64,000 bases of DNA from Rana temporaria (lineage: Eukaryota; Chordata; Amphibia; Anura; Ranidae), in NCBI RefSeq assembly GCF_905171775.1, contig NC_053494.1:160398956-160462955 (forward strand). Reading direction: 5' to 3'. A model generated the notes under the pieces. It was not told the DNA's origin. It searched no databases and saw only the letters and a list, made by a program, of their open reading frames with translations. Position numbers and translations under genes: made by a program. Shown in pieces: positions 32,444-44,738 of this stretch (positions within the stretch are counted from its first letter, which is position 1; every line of letters begins with the position of its first letter).

Positions 32444-33746
32444 AATATTAGGTGTTACCAAAGAACAAGGTAACCCAACGATTTTATACCACAGGGTACA
32501 AACTTGTGTGCTTCATATTCCATCACTGAATTCACTCCATTCGGAATATACGTATTCTTCATTATACAGGATTTATATAGCGCCAACAGTTTGCACATCG
32601 CTTTGTATATAATGTTATAGATTGCTTTGATTTTGTTGAAGTTAATATTAGGCTGTATTATGTTTAAATACCTTTATCATCAACATCAATTATTATCATC
32701 CACTTTATCCTATATGTGGCCCAGTGGAAGCAGTCTGAACAAGTTAGTTTAAATGTTCTTTTGCCTATTCACAGAGAAGCAAGATAGTGTTCAGTCCAGC
32801 TAGAAAAAAAAAACTGCTGCCATCTCTTTTTGGGTCTGCCTAAAGGCTTTCTACAAGCTGGACATCTTTGGTACAGCTCTCGGGAGGTATCTATTCCAGA
32901 AACTGATGCCCCTCGGTTTGAAGAAACAGCAGCTCTACTTTAGGATGTACTTTTGAAGATTGTGCCTTTGGCATAGTGGAAGGACTTTCATGGCTCTGTG
33001 AGTATTTTACTGTTTAAAGGACCTTCCTTTGGAAATGAGGGCGAGAACTAATAAAACATTCAAGTGTACTTTACCCACCTTGGGGTTTCCTGTAGACATA
33101 GGGAAACCAGGCCTAAGAAATGATTACGTGGAACTTCTGTCCTATGGTTGGTGGCCATGGACAAGGTGGTTAATTACATGTATTTTCTCCAGTTTGTACT
33201 TTCCCTGCATACCAGTAAAAATCAGGACAGTATGTACTGTATGTCTGTACTGGCTGCTGTAATGAAGTTATTACAATTCAAGAAACAAATGAAAACCGTA
33301 GGTGCTTATGTTTTTCAGATCAATAGGTCTGATAATATAAAAAAAATTGCAATCGGATACATGTATATCCATTAAAGTGACTGTATGAAACAGACAAACA
33401 CTGGCAAAGTGAATTGAACAAGACCATGAAGAAAAACAACTGGGGTGCAAAGGAATATAGACAAATGGAATAAAATCTAGTTAGCATCAACAGTGGCTTA
33501 TATTATATTTTGGAATATAAAGTATTTATTCAGCACACTAAACCCCAAGAAGGGCCCAGACGTGTTTCAGGCATGTTGGTACTCAACAGAAAAATACATG
33601 AAAGGGAAACTATAGTGGTTTGGGACTAATTTAATTTAATTTATTTCAAGGTACTTTTTTAAAAGTAATTGTAAGGTCCCACATATAATTACTACGCGGG
33701 AGAAGCTTAAATATAGAATTGCTAATAGCTAATCCAGCTTAATACT
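32444..33746. other. No gene seen; short SINE-like fragment at 32565-32625
   Basis: 32565-32625 (acaggatttatatagcgcca) matches the repeat at 41618-41770. Elsewhere unique AT-rich sequence without coding signal. Confidence 0.45.
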
Positions 33747-34021
33747 TAAGGCCTCGTACACACGACCGAGTTTCTCTGCAAAAAACAGCAAGAAACTGGC
33801 TGGGAGATATTTTTTTGACGAGGAAACCGGTCATGTGTACATTTTCGTCGAGGAAACTGTCAAGAAACTCGACGAGCCAAAAAGAGAGCAAGTTCTCTAT
33901 TTCCTCGACGGGAATGGAGAAACTTGCCTTGTTGAGTTCCTCGACAGCCTGACAAGGAACTCGAAAAGGAAAACGATGTGTTTTGCCCATTGAGTTCCTC
34001 GGTCGTGTGTACGAGGCTTCA
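33747..34021. mobile_element. Foldback MITE, GTACACACGA family, internally deleted copy
   Basis: Left TTAAGGCCTCGTACACACGA, right ggtcgtgtgtacgaggcttc. It is the arms of the 31843-32443 subtype without its ~330-bp centre. Confidence 0.82.
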
Positions 34022-34190
34022 GAGGCCATCAACCCAGTACAAGTGTAGAGAAAGGGGAAAATAAAGGAGAAGAAGCGGGTGTTCAAGGATAACATCTTAG
34101 TATATCTGATTCAACAAAAAATATAGATAGTTTAAAAGTTCATATCTTTATTAATAAATAAATAAAATATTGTAAGAGGACATATTAGTC

Positions 34191-34618
34191 TTAAAGCGGA
34201 GCTCCACCCTAAAGTGGAACTCCCGCTGATCGGATCGGGGTATATTTGCTAAAGGTATTTGCACCCATTTCCGGCGGGCGGGCAGACTGCGGGCAGGACG
34301 TCACCTCCCGTCCCCCGTCCCCCGTTGTGTTCTGGGAACACTCGGCTCCCAGAGCACAGCGGGAGCCAATCAGCAGCGCAGCGCGACTCACGCATGCGCC
34401 GTAGGTAACCAGGCAGTGAAGCCGGAGCGCTTCACTTCCGGGTTCCCTCACTGAGGATGGCGCGGGGGGCAGCAGAGTGACTAGCGATCGCTCGTCCTCT
34501 GCTACGGACGGCGCTAGACTCCAGGACAGGTAAGTGTGCCGATATTAAAAGTCAGCAGCTGCAGTATTTGTAGCTGCTGACTTTGAATATTTTTTTTCTC
34601 AGCGGACATCTGCTTTAA
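34191..34618. mobile_element. TTAA-flanked MITE, AAAGCGGAG family, copy 1
   Basis: TTAAAGCGGAGCTCCACCC at the left and CATCTGCTTTAA at the right, each including TTAA. CpG-rich centre. CAGGTAAGTG at 34527-34536 resembles a splice donor. TTAA targets are characteristic of piggyBac transposons. Confidence 0.72.
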
Positions 34619-35437
34619 GGGAGGTTTTTTTGTTGAAATAAATCTGGAGACATGGTCCTTTTAAAGATTTGTATTACCAAAAATTGGAAAACACACTCTC
34701 ACTCATATATGTGCAGTTTTGAAGTGAAACTGTCTAATTACATAATTGGACAATGCTTTATATTTATTAGGATTTAAAATGTAGTCAGCATTGTGTTTAA
34801 CACTTTGCACATAATGTTGGTTTTCCTTTTCTTGGTGGAAATTCAGCTATTTCTTTTTTTTTCACTGGATGGTGTCCAAAACTACAACTAATTAAGAATC
34901 AATTCAGGACCATTAGTAATGGGAATTAGCAAACCAGGGTTCCATATTTCACGAGAATTTGCTTTAATGAAAGTAGTTCTGCAATTGGAAAAGTCAAGCA
35001 GATCAGAGATAGTAGAAAGGCACTTTTTTGCTACAGAAAACAAGTGATTGTACACGCAAAGATGCTGAACTTGTAGCCCTCGCTAATTGATCTACTTATC
35101 GTTCTTAAGGAGAGTTAAAAATGAGTGTAAGTATTTACTGTGCATTAGTGGTTCAATAGTTATTTATGGACCCTGAGCGCTGGAAAGGTTTTCAGGTACT
35201 TTAAAGTGCAGTTAAGAGCATTGCATGTGTAAAGATATCTGTCATATATAGGTAGGTGGATTGTACATTTAAAGTTAAATCCATTAAAAAGTGGAGTCTT
35301 AGTTATGGATGGAGCCTGTTTTTTTTTTTCCTCTTGGCAAATCCATCCTCAAGGATTGCTGAAATAATTTCTATTTTTCTATCTATTCATTTTGGGTATT
35401 TCCTTTAGAAACTTAGTAGGAAAAATGGGACCCCCTC
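34619..35437. other. No gene seen; AT-rich
   Basis: Unique-looking sequence, nothing recognised. Confidence 0.45.
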
Positions 35438-35791
35438 TTAATGTGGTTGTAAGTCCTACATGGTTTAGGAGATATCCCCTGCATCTGCTGACATCATCGG
35501 CACATGCGTACTGAAGCAATGGCGCGTACGTGCCGTTTCTTCAGTTAGTGTGTGGTTACCAGCGGCTCCCGCGTGCATGTGTGGGAGGGAAGTCATGTGG
35601 GAGCCCACGATACCCGGGAGTATCTCCGGGAGCGATGTCGCCAGTCGGAGTGGTATACGAGTACCGTTGTGGGGGCTTCGATCTAAGGTAAGTAATTCAT
35701 AATGAGCTAGTATGCTATGCACACTAGCTCATTATGCCTTTGTCTTGCAGGTTTTTTTATTTTTTAGTTAGTGGGTTTACAACCACTTTAA
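35438..35791. mobile_element. TTAA-flanked MITE, TTAAAGTGGTTGTAAA family, copy
   Basis: TTAATGTGGTTGTAAG left, TTTACAACCACTTTAA right. The interior matches 26665-26994, including aatgagctagtatgctatgc. It carries AAGGTAAGTAATT at 35685 and a TTGTCTTGCAGG acceptor-like site. Confidence 0.8.
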
Positions 35792-36660
35792 GAGCCACAA
35801 CAGGTATGCCATCTGATCTGATCCACCAGGGATGGGGGACATATCACCATCCGTCTGTTTTTAGGATCGAATTGGATGTTGGAAGACGTCAACGGATACA
35901 TGGCGCCGCTCCATAGATGTGACAGGAGGGTCCAATTGAGTCTGCCTGAAAAACTGAAAGGCAGACCCGATTGGTCTGCCTTTGTGAAAGGGCCCTAAAG
36001 CACTTGCAAACATTTATATTACTGTAGTGCACATAATACTGTTAATTGTAAAGAGCTGCACAGACTGTTGTTGCTATATAAATCCTGTAAAATAATAATA
36101 ATGGTAATAATAATAAGAACAGTAAGGGAGGTATGCATTAAAGTGGACTTATCATTAAAAATAACACCTAAAGCTGAACCCGAGGCAAGCAGCATAAAAC
36201 ACAGTTCAAATGCATATATTTAAGCTGTCCTACTTTCCAAATGATTTATGTTTTTGTCCATCTAATCCTAACTACACAACACTACCACATAGTATAGCCA
36301 GACTGGTGACCTAATTTTTCTTTGCTGAAGAAGGACAGATTGATCACATTTCAGACTCCAGCTTGTTATTTGACAGTGAATGCTTAGAAAAATCCTGAAT
36401 AGGTAAGCTCTCTGATTTCTTCTGTCGCCATGTTTTTCTGGCACCAATGAATGTAGGACACCTAAGGGTCCCAAATAGTGCTGCCTTGGGGATTGAAAGA
36501 GGCTATTAAAAAGTTAGATTTAGGTATTTATGCTAGTTAAAGTGGTTCCAAAGGCTGAATTGTTTTCCCTTAATGCAGCTCGTCTGGGTCCACCACTCTG
36601 TTTCACAGATAATCAAAGGGAAACTTGAACCTGATGATGTCTGGCAGTCCTATAATGATG
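35792..36660. other. No gene seen
   Basis: Contains a short tataaatcctgtaaaataat repeat fragment with an AAT microsatellite near 36085-36118. Otherwise unassigned. Confidence 0.45.
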
Positions 36661-36872
36661 ATGAGGGAAAAGTGCAGTTGCTCAAGAGTTTAGTAAATGA
36701 GCAGAAGCTCTGCTGACTTCCATCGTCCAATCATGTGCGAACAAAAATGCATTTTTTTTTTTATTTCTTTGCAAGCTTTACCTCGTTTAGTAAGCTCTGG
36801 AGCAACTGAACATGGAGAGTGCAACTGCACTTTGCAAAACACAGCCTATTTGCCTTTAGTAAATCAACCCAT
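36661..36872. mobile_element. MITE, TTTGCACTACAAGTGC family, worn copy 3
   Basis: The central segment (gctctgctgacttccatcgt; ccaatcatgtgcgaac) and right end tttagtaaatcaaccc match the copies at 4507 and 23840. The left arm is degraded. Confidence 0.55.
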
Positions 36873-36878
36873 ATATCT

Positions 36879-37448
36879 AGATTCAGTAAGAGTTAGGGCG
36901 GCATATCAGTAGATACGCCGACCTAACTCGGAATCTGCGCCGACCTAAGTTTAAGTGTATTCTCAAACAGAGATACACTTAAACCTATCTAAGGGTGCAA
37001 TATTTAGGCTGGCCGCTCGGTGGCGCTTCCACTGCGTTCGGCGTAGAATATGTAAATCACTAGATACGCCTATTCACAAACGTACGTGCACCCGGCGCAG
37101 TAAAGATACGCCGTTTACGTAAGGCATTTTCAGGTGTAAAGTTATTCCATCAAATAGCTGGACTAGTAATGTTAAGTATGGCCGTCGTTCCGCGTCGAAA
37201 TTTGAAAATTTTACGTTGTTTGCGTAAGTCGTCCGTGAATAGGGGTGGACGTAATTTATGTCCACGTCGAAACCAATACGTCCTTGCGGTGTACTTTGCG
37301 CTTACGCCGGCCTATTCACGCTACGCCGCCGTAACTTAGCAGGCAAGTACTTTGTGAATACAGTACTTGCCTAGCTAACTTACAGCGGCGTAGTGTAAAT
37401 ACGGTACGCTACGCCGCCGCAAAGATGCGGCGGTCTATTTAAATCCAC
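36879..37448. mobile_element. GC-rich foldback MITE, Harbinger-like group, worn ends
   Basis: Left ctagattcagtaagagttag. Palindromic TACGCCG-containing interior with a long hairpin at 37310-37420 (cgctacgccgccgtaactta and its inverse). The right end has lost the GGCC terminus. Confidence 0.7.
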
Positions 37449-38349
37449 CTAATAGTCTTACAGTCCCATCCACAATAAATTGTGGAAATTTAGCAAAATT
37501 GTCTTAGCTTTATTAACTTATTTGTGGAAAATGGCAGGCGCCCCTTTAAGCCACTCAGCAGGGTGTTACTCTCATCTGCAGAGCATTCTTCCCAGACCTG
37601 CTTGAACTGCAGGGAGATGGGAGCAGGAAGAGAACACTCAAAGGGGACATGAGGAGTTGTGGGCAGATTTAAGTGGGGACACACGTGGAGAGCGGGGTGC
37701 CTGGAAGAGTGTTGTTCACTGAGCAATGCTGTGGGCCAGCAGCCTGTGCACAGGGCTCAGAGGTGGCTGCAGATTGTGTAAGCCCAGAGCAATAGGGATA
37801 GCAATTGGGATAGCTTGGGCTTCTGCTTCCTAAAGGAGAAGCTTTCCTTAGGTCTTTGCTGCTGTGACTGTGTGGACTGTGCAGGGGGACTTTGCTGGAC
37901 TTTGCAGGACCATATGCCTCTGTACTTGCTGCTACTGACATGAACTGGGCTGCATGTACATTACCAACATGGCTGCTGTACTGCATTGGGGGAGGAGGGG
38001 TGGGTATGCTAAAGAGCCCCATGGTCATGTGTGATTTGTGCTGTGATATCCCTAAAGAGCTGTAGAAAGACTTTTCATGGATGTTTTTGGAGGCAGAGCA
38101 ACATATAGCCACTCAAAGGAGATTGTCATACATATCACTCTGTCCAAGGGTTACGACTTAATTGTACTACCCAACTACTTTGAACAGAGTGTAACAGGAA
38201 CAGATTGTGAAGGTCATAAATATAGTGATGAGAGGTCATTTGGCCATTTAAGTTGCTGTCCTTCAAAATAGCTAATTACTGAGAGTAAGGGCCCCAATAC
38301 CATCAGACTAGACTAGTTATACTCCACTGACCAGTGACTAGGGTAAAGA
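37449..38349. other. No gene seen
   Basis: The 147-codon minus frame (37669-38112) has no domain character and no homologue that I recognise. The sequence looks unique. Confidence 0.45.
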
Positions 38350-38818
38350 TTAAAGGGTCACTAAAGGAAATTTTTTTTTTAGCTAAATAGCTTCCTTTAC
38401 CTTACTGCAGTCCTGGTTTCATGTCCTCATTGTTCGTTTTTGCTTTTAATGTTGCTGTAAATCCTCTCTGTTCTGGACACTTGCTGGTTGCCTGTTTCCT
38501 GATAACCACAGTGCTGGGAGATTTCTCACGGTGGTCACTAATGTGATTATTGTGTGTAAAACGAAACTGGATTGGTGCTGAGGAGTTTTAGACAAAGTAT
38601 CACTGCTCTCTATTGGCTGACTGCCCTCTAGTGGCTCTCTGTACATCAGAGAACCAGCAAACAACAGCAAAAACGAAACTACACTGCAGGCACATAATAT
38701 GATTGTTTTTTTATCTATTTTTAATCATTTTTAAAAGGAATCAGTTAACTATTATGTCTCTATGCCCTGTAAACAATCATTTCAGCTAAAAAAAAAAATT
38801 CCTTTAGTGACCCTTTAA
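38350..38818. mobile_element. TTAA-flanked MITE, AAAGGGTCACTAAAGG family
   Basis: TTAAAGGGTCACTAAAGGAA at the left and the complement TTCCTTTAGTGACCCTTTAA at the right, with poly-A/T tracts directly inside. The match over the first ~20 bp is perfect. 469 bp, non-coding; a 74-codon frame inside is spurious. The TTAA flank suggests the piggyBac superfamily. Confidence 0.85.
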
Positions 38819-39003
38819 CAGTAGTACATAGGCCATTTCCTTGCAGAATCGAATGTCTTTGTGCTTGTTATACAACTGCCAGTAGCACTATTTGTACAAA
38901 TTCAGTTTATGCAAATTCCTTTTCTGGCTCCTCCAGGGGTAGTGCTGCATTGTATTCATAGAAAACATTAAAATGAGCATCAGCTGCAAAATAGAAGATA
39001 GAG

Positions 39004-39361
39004 TAAGACTCGGTTCACACTTGTGCGATGCAAGAAACCCTGCGAATCCAGTGGGGGTTCCTGCATCGCACCTAAATCGCCAGCAGGTCACACTGCCCTA
39101 TGCAAACCGCTGGGAGTGTCAATAGTGCGAACTGTAAATTCGGACAGGTATCGGATCGCATGGGTGTGAACACCCATGCGATCCGATTCTGGTGTGGACA
39201 AAAAAAGGGTCATGCACAAGTTTAGTTCGAATGCAATGCAAATTCAGCCATACAATCTGTATGGCTGAATTCAAATCTCACAGACATCGCATTTGATCTG
39301 CGCAGCAATGCAGTGCGAATCACATGCAATGTCTGACATTGCACAAGTGTGAACCAGCACT
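39004..39361. mobile_element. Foldback MITE with CGGTTCACACTTGTGC ends
   Basis: Left agactcggttcacacttgtg, right cacaagtgtgaaccagc. Interior inverted blocks on TGCATCGCA and ATCGGATCGCATGGG (palindromic centre cccatgcg/cgcatggg). Confidence 0.78.
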
Positions 39362-39833
39362 GAAGAAAAACAAAAACAAGAAAGATGCACACAAAAAGCA
39401 AACTGCCCTCTAGCTAAAGACCCACCCTGCTCACCCCCTTGGGAATCAAAGGTCTCTCGTTTGTCCTGAAGAATGCTTACCAACCTTTCTTTATCCATAA
39501 CCCAGGGGATCTTTGTAGCACTCTCTATACTAGGTATTTGATAGGTTAGCTTTAGTTTTGTTTTGATTGTTAAGTTTAATTGCCACACTGTAGACAGTGT
39601 GGATAATTTGTTAGGTAAAAGTATATTCTGGCTCACTGCAATCAGTGCAGCCACAATCTTCTAGTGAGGTTTGATCTGTGTGCTCTGCTGCTGCCAATCT
39701 GCATAAGCTTCCTCTGTATCCAGGAGCCTGTAGATGTTTCTGGATAGTAGGTGTGAAGCTATGCAGATGGTGGCATGAATATGGATGTGGCCAGGCAGGC
39801 TCTGAAGGTGGGCTAGGTGACTGTATTTACTCT

Positions 39834-40416
39834 AATGCCGCGTACACGCTAGGAATTTCCGACAACACATTTCCGATGGGAGATTATTGTCGGAAATTTC
39901 CGACCGTGTGTAGGCTCCTTTGGACATTTGCTGTCGGAATTACCGAAAACAAAAATTTGAGAGCGGGTTTTCAAATTTTCTGACAACAAAATCCATTCTC
40001 GTGAATTCCAAGCGTGTGTAGACAATTCCGACGCACAAAATTCCATGCAGGCTCTGAATCAAGTACGAGATGGAAGCACCTGGTCTGGTAAAACTAGCGT
40101 TAGTAATGGAGATAGCACATTTGTCACACTGCAAAGAGCAGTAACGGACTGAAAGCAAGAGGCTGAAAAGCGCGAATCGTCTCTCTTACCAAACTTCTAC
40201 TAACATGAGATTAGCAGAAGGAGCCCAAAGGGTGGCGCACTTGGTATTGACCATTCCTTTAACAGTGCCGTTGTACGTGACCGCGTTCTTGGCGATCAGA
40301 ATTTCCAACAACATTTGTGCAACCGTGTGTATGCAAGACAAGTTTGAGCCAACATCTGTCGGAAGAAAATCCACAGTTTTGTTGTCGGAGTGTCCGATTG
40401 TGTGTACATGGCATTA
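39834..40416. mobile_element. Foldback MITE, GTACACACGA family, CCGACAACA subtype
   Basis: aatgccgcgtacacgctagg left, attgtgtgtacatggcatta right. Its centre (gcgttagtaatggagatagc; aacatgagattagcag) is related to 22772-23374. Confidence 0.78.
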
Positions 40417-40862
40417 GAGCCCACGGAGCTCTGGGTCTTGTCTCAGAGTGGAGGAGTCCAGTCTGGGGGGGGGGGGGAAGCACGCTGTTCTCCTTAGGCA
40501 CAAGCTGTTGAAATAAGGCCTCAGGTGGGTGACCTAGGGGAAGGAATGCAGAGACACGGGTGCTTTTGAAAAAGCTGACTGAGGGGAGCTGTCCACCACA
40601 GATCTGCCTTCTATCACTGGAGGGCATTGCTAGAAAGATTAGCAGATGGCATCATCTGTCCTAGGGCCTTGTGAGTATAGACATTGCTGGATCCTGGGGA
40701 CCTTGGGCTCTAGCTATCCCTCTGGTGCTTAGTATAGTCAGTCGTGGGTCTTGTTAAAGGGGACAACTGGCTGATGTCTGGAAGAACTGTGTCCAGATAC
40801 TGTCAACTACTTAAAGGGACTCTGTTGTGTCTACTACTACTTAAGAAGGAAAGAAAGATGAA
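40417..40862. other. No gene seen
   Basis: Contains a G11-type run near 40468-40478. A 122-codon minus frame overlaps the MITE end and is not a gene. Confidence 0.45.
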
Positions 40863-41603
40863 GGCCCGGATTCAGAAAGCCCGGCGTAACTTTGTGCAGG
40901 CGTAGCGTATCTCAGATACGCTCTGCCGCCGTAACTTAGTGAGGCAGGTTCTGTATTCAGAAAGAACCTGCGCCCTAAGTTACAGCGGCGTAGCGTATGT
41001 GGTCCGGCGTAAGCCCACGTAATACAAATTATCCAGGCAGTGGGCGTGTTGTATGTTAATGAATGGTGACCCCACGTAAATGACGTTTTTTACTAACGGC
41101 GCATGCGCCGTCCGTGGACGTGTCCCAGTGCGCATACACCAAATTACGCCGCAAAGCCTCATTGGTTTCGACATGAACGTAACTTACGCAAAGCCCTATT
41201 TGCGAACGACTTACGTAAATGACGTAAACGACACAAAATTTGACGCTGGCCCGACGTCCATACTTAACATTGGCTACGCCTCATATAGCAGGGGTAACTT
41301 TACGCCGGAAAAAGCCTTACGTAAACAACGTAAAAAAATGCGCCGGGCGGACGTACGTTTCTAAATCGGCGTATCTACCTAATTCACATATTCTATGTGT
41401 AAATCTCTGGAAGCGCCACCAAGCGGCCAGCGTAAATATGCAACTAAGATACAACAGCGTAAGAGACTTACGTCAGTCGTATCTTAGCCAAATTTTGGCG
41501 TATCTTGTTTTCTGAATACAGAAAGAAGATACGCCGGCGCATCCTTGAATTTCTGCGGCGTATCAATAGATACGCCGACGTAAACTCTTTCTGAATCCGG
41601 GCC
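40863..41603. mobile_element. GC-rich foldback MITE, Harbinger-like group, complete copy
   Basis: 741 bp with ends GGCCCGGATTCAGAAA and TTTCTGAATCCGGGCC, perfect over 16 bp. Flanked by GAA on both sides (40860-40862 and 41604-41606), consistent with a 3-bp duplication. Extensive TACGCC/GGCGTA inverted blocks throughout. The terminus GGCCCRGATTCAG matches the coding element at 61695. Confidence 0.85.
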
Positions 41604-41617
41604 GAAGTCTCTGGTAT

Positions 41618-41770
41618 ACATTATTATTAATATTTTTATACACGATTTATATAGTGCCAACACTTTACAATATAGAGGAGGACAGCACAATTACAGTACA
41701 GTTCAATACAGAAGGTACAGGAGGGCTCCGCTCGTAGAGCTTACATTCTAAAGGGAGGGGGTGGTAGTAC
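41618..41770. repeat. SINE-like interspersed repeat (TATATAGTGCCAACA)
   Basis: The stretch from atttttatacacgatttat to gctcgtagagcttacattct is a common amphibian repeat I recognise by its GTAGAGCTTACATTCTAAAG tail. A fragment lies at 32565. Class uncertain. Confidence 0.5.
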
Positions 41771-42072
41771 AAAAGGTAATAGCTGTGGAGAATGATTTGA
41801 TGGGGTAGCTCAGGGACAGTTGTTAGGTGGGTGTGGGATAGGATACATACCGTAGTTCTTAATTTTGGAGTATCCCACCACTACCCTTATCCCTATCCAA
41901 GTTCTCAAAAAATTAAAACAACATCCCCTCAACTGGTCATTGGAGAATCGAGCGAAAGTTGAACTCTAGAAAAATAGCAATTTTTAAATTGGAGATATTT
42001 GCTTTGTAAAAATAAATCAGCTCTAACTATTGGTGTCCTATGTGTGGGGATGCTGATGTGTTATGTAACTCT

Positions 42073-42488
42073 TATGCCCTGTACACACGATCAGAATTTT
42101 CGATGGGATAAAATCCGATGGAATTTTCCGTCGGAATTCCGTTCAAGCTGTCTTGCATACACACTGTCGGGCCAAATTCCGACCGTCCAAAACGCAGTGA
42201 CGTAAAACACTACGACGAGCCGAGAAAAATTAAGTTCAATGCTTCCGAGCTTGCGTCGACTTGATTCTGAGCATGCATGTTTTTTTCTCCGTCGGAGCTC
42301 CACACAGACGATTGGAATTTCCATTTTCCAAATTTCCATTTTCCATTGGAAAAAAATAAAACATGTTCTATTTCTAAACTCTGATGGAAACAAGTCAGAT
42401 TGGGCCCACACATGGTCGGAATATCTGATGAAAAAATTCCGTCTGACTTTTTTCATCGGAATTTCCGATCGTGTGTACAAGGCATTAG
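42073..42488. mobile_element. Foldback MITE, GTACACACGA family, TCGGAATT subtype
   Basis: tatgccctgtacacacgatc left, gatcgtgtgtacaaggcatta right. The interior has GATGGAATTTTCCGTCGG and AATTCCGTCTGACTT blocks. The 199-codon minus frame that crosses it is read-through of low-constraint repeat sequence. Confidence 0.8.
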
Positions 42489-43337
42489 TTCCATTCATCC
42501 TGTCACTTTTGTAAGTGCTGAACCTCCAGGGCTGAAACTTACGTTTCCAGCTCTCGTAAAGTACATACAAGGAAGGATAGTGGATTGCTTGCACTTCACC
42601 TTGTCCATTCATAAAACATTGTGTATTCTTTTTAAAAGCATTTTGTGATTGGCAAGTAACGATTGATATGTTCAGATGTCCAGCTTTCATTTTTTTTTAA
42701 TTAATGGCTGGGTCTCTTGAAATATTGGTCTTATGAGAAACAGTAATGATTCCACACCATAGTCACAAACATATTTGGTCAATGACATCACCCAGGAGGA
42801 TCCCTGGTTGGTTGGGTTAAAACAGATGCCAAGAATATGTTAGTCATTTAGCAGCATTAGTGTGGGGGGGGGGGGGGGGCAACAGTGTCAGCTAGCTAGT
42901 TGTTATGGCAGTTGGGAACCATCGTCGAGCATGTGGAAGGGAGGGGACTTATCAGAATCTGGAAGTCCTCTTAATAATAAGGGATCCCTAGATATCCCTC
43001 CCCTCCTAAGAGGATGTGTACGAAGTAAAGTTAGTACCCCTTATTACTCATTCCAAAAAGTAAAAAAAACAGTAAAGGCATATATTGTAAAAAAATTATA
43101 AATCCATTGTCAATCACATTGTCCAGCTATGTAAATCCAGTGTCAATCACAATGTCCCGCTGCCAGAACGACTCACCATCCAACAATGTTGCCCCGCTGC
43201 CTACTGCACTATGGCCACAAATTAACAAATCCTCAGCCAGTTTCTGTTTGTAAAAAAATAAGCTGAGTCAAACTCCTTCCTAAATTGTAGTTCATCCCTG
43301 GAGGCCATGTGCATGTGCAATCTGACCACAGAACAAT
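42489..43337. other. No gene seen
   Basis: Contains a G14-type run near 42865-42879. 43080-43160 has a two-copy tandem repeat around gtcaatcacattgtcc. Otherwise unassigned. Confidence 0.45.
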
Positions 43338-43876
43338 CATTCTATTACATTGAGCAAACTTCCAAGTTCATTCCAGCTACTCACAAGCATACAACGAGAC
43401 AAGACTTGTTTGTCTGCTGAACATGGAGTCTTTAATAGAACCAAGAATACAACCTTATATACAGTTTAAAGAGGAGGTAACCAGAACATAAATTAACATG
43501 AGCTAATTAACTAATCATTTACCCAGACTAGGCGACTCATAGATTTGACCTTTCAGGGTAGAAGCCCCGGCTCCTCGCTCACCTGCTATACAATACACAT
43601 TATCATAAGTGTAAACACAGGACATCTTCACACAATAGCAGGGTCGATTAGCACAGAGAACAGACAGATAGCTGGAGGGGATGGCATTAGCATCTCCTTA
43701 CACTGTATGTCCCAACAGTATGAATCAGTCACTCTAATGGCATATACAGGGTCCCAGGCATACAGCTCACAAAGAGCACCGTTCCCCCAAATGCCAGGGC
43801 CCATGATCGCAAGGCAAGAGGCGAGCATTCAGTCCCCTCCAAAAGCCTCTGTCCCAGGTGAGTCTGTTACACGTTC
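43338..43876 (-). mobile_element. Probable solo LTR (minus strand), 529 bp
   Basis: On the minus strand it starts TGTAACAGACTC at 43871 and ends AATGTAATA at 43343. The near-identical pentamers CATTC (43338-43342) and CGTTC (43872-43876) flank it; they differ at one CpG position. Inside it (minus strand) TATATAAGG lies near 43460 and ATTAAA near 43435, spaced as TATA box and poly-A signal of an LTR. No internal coding region is attached. The parent could be a Gypsy-type or retrovirus-like element. Confidence 0.6.
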
Positions 43877-44655
43877 TCTAATATCTGTTCTTTTCAATTA
43901 AGCCACACTCACAGAAGGACCTAAATGGTGACTTGTGGCTTCATCATATAATTGTAAACATTAGAAAATTCCTCTAATATACAGTAATTATGAAACATTT
44001 GGAAGCAAACGTTAAATACTAAAAAATAGGTCCAATTTTCTAACAAATAGTAAGTTCTGGGGAATTTCAGTTTCTAGGTGCTAGAAGAACATTCAAAAAC
44101 CCAATATGAACTTTCTTATTTTTTCCAAGTTAGGTTTTTAACAATTTAGATGTATATTTTATTTCTTCTTTCATTACAGAGACTGTGCAAACTCAAATTC
44201 TTAATTAGATATTTTAATCCTCTAGGCGTTAACAACCAGGGCTTAAATTATTTTCGTTTATGGACTGTAAAGTAAGAAGAAAATAGAAATTGTGGCAAAC
44301 AAACAAACATTATACCATGTCCCTTCTCACCCTGGCTCCACTTAAAGGAGTTGGAACATATGGTTGCTGTTATACCCTGCTGTCATTCCTTAATAAAATG
44401 TGTGCTTTAGAATAAGCCTTCAATGTGTTACATAATAACATGCTCTTAAAAATAGTGAAAACTTTACACTCTGATTAACGGATCCATTGGGGGAATATCT
44501 AAAACACTAAAAGGCAATAAAATTAAACAGAGGGTTGATTTTGTGGAAGCACAAATTCTGCCTGTTTCCTTTGTCCTTGATCAAGATATATTAAGTGTGC
44601 TCTGTGCCTTGCAAGTTACAATTATTGCCTAAACAGGGCAAAACTAAAAATGAAA
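43877..44655. other. No gene seen; AT-rich
   Basis: AT-rich unique-looking sequence. Confidence 0.45.
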
Positions 44656-44673
44656 TATATATATATATATACA

Positions 44674-44735
<62 letters not shown>
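44656..44735. repeat. (TA)n microsatellite
   Basis: Long TA dinucleotide run with one 'cag' interruption at about 44672-44674. Confidence 0.95.

Positions 44736-44738
<3 letters not shown>

Noticed and set aside
33541..33600. CTGAAACACGTC on the minus strand as a second hammerhead
   Set aside because: The CTGATGA box and pairing stem I are missing, so only a fragment of the motif is present.
37669..38112. 147-codon minus-strand frame
   Set aside because: No recognisable domain, no splice or promoter context, and composition like the flanking spacer.
42091..42690. 199-codon minus-strand frame
   Set aside because: It crosses the boundary of a foldback MITE, has no domain character, and its left half is palindrome read-through.
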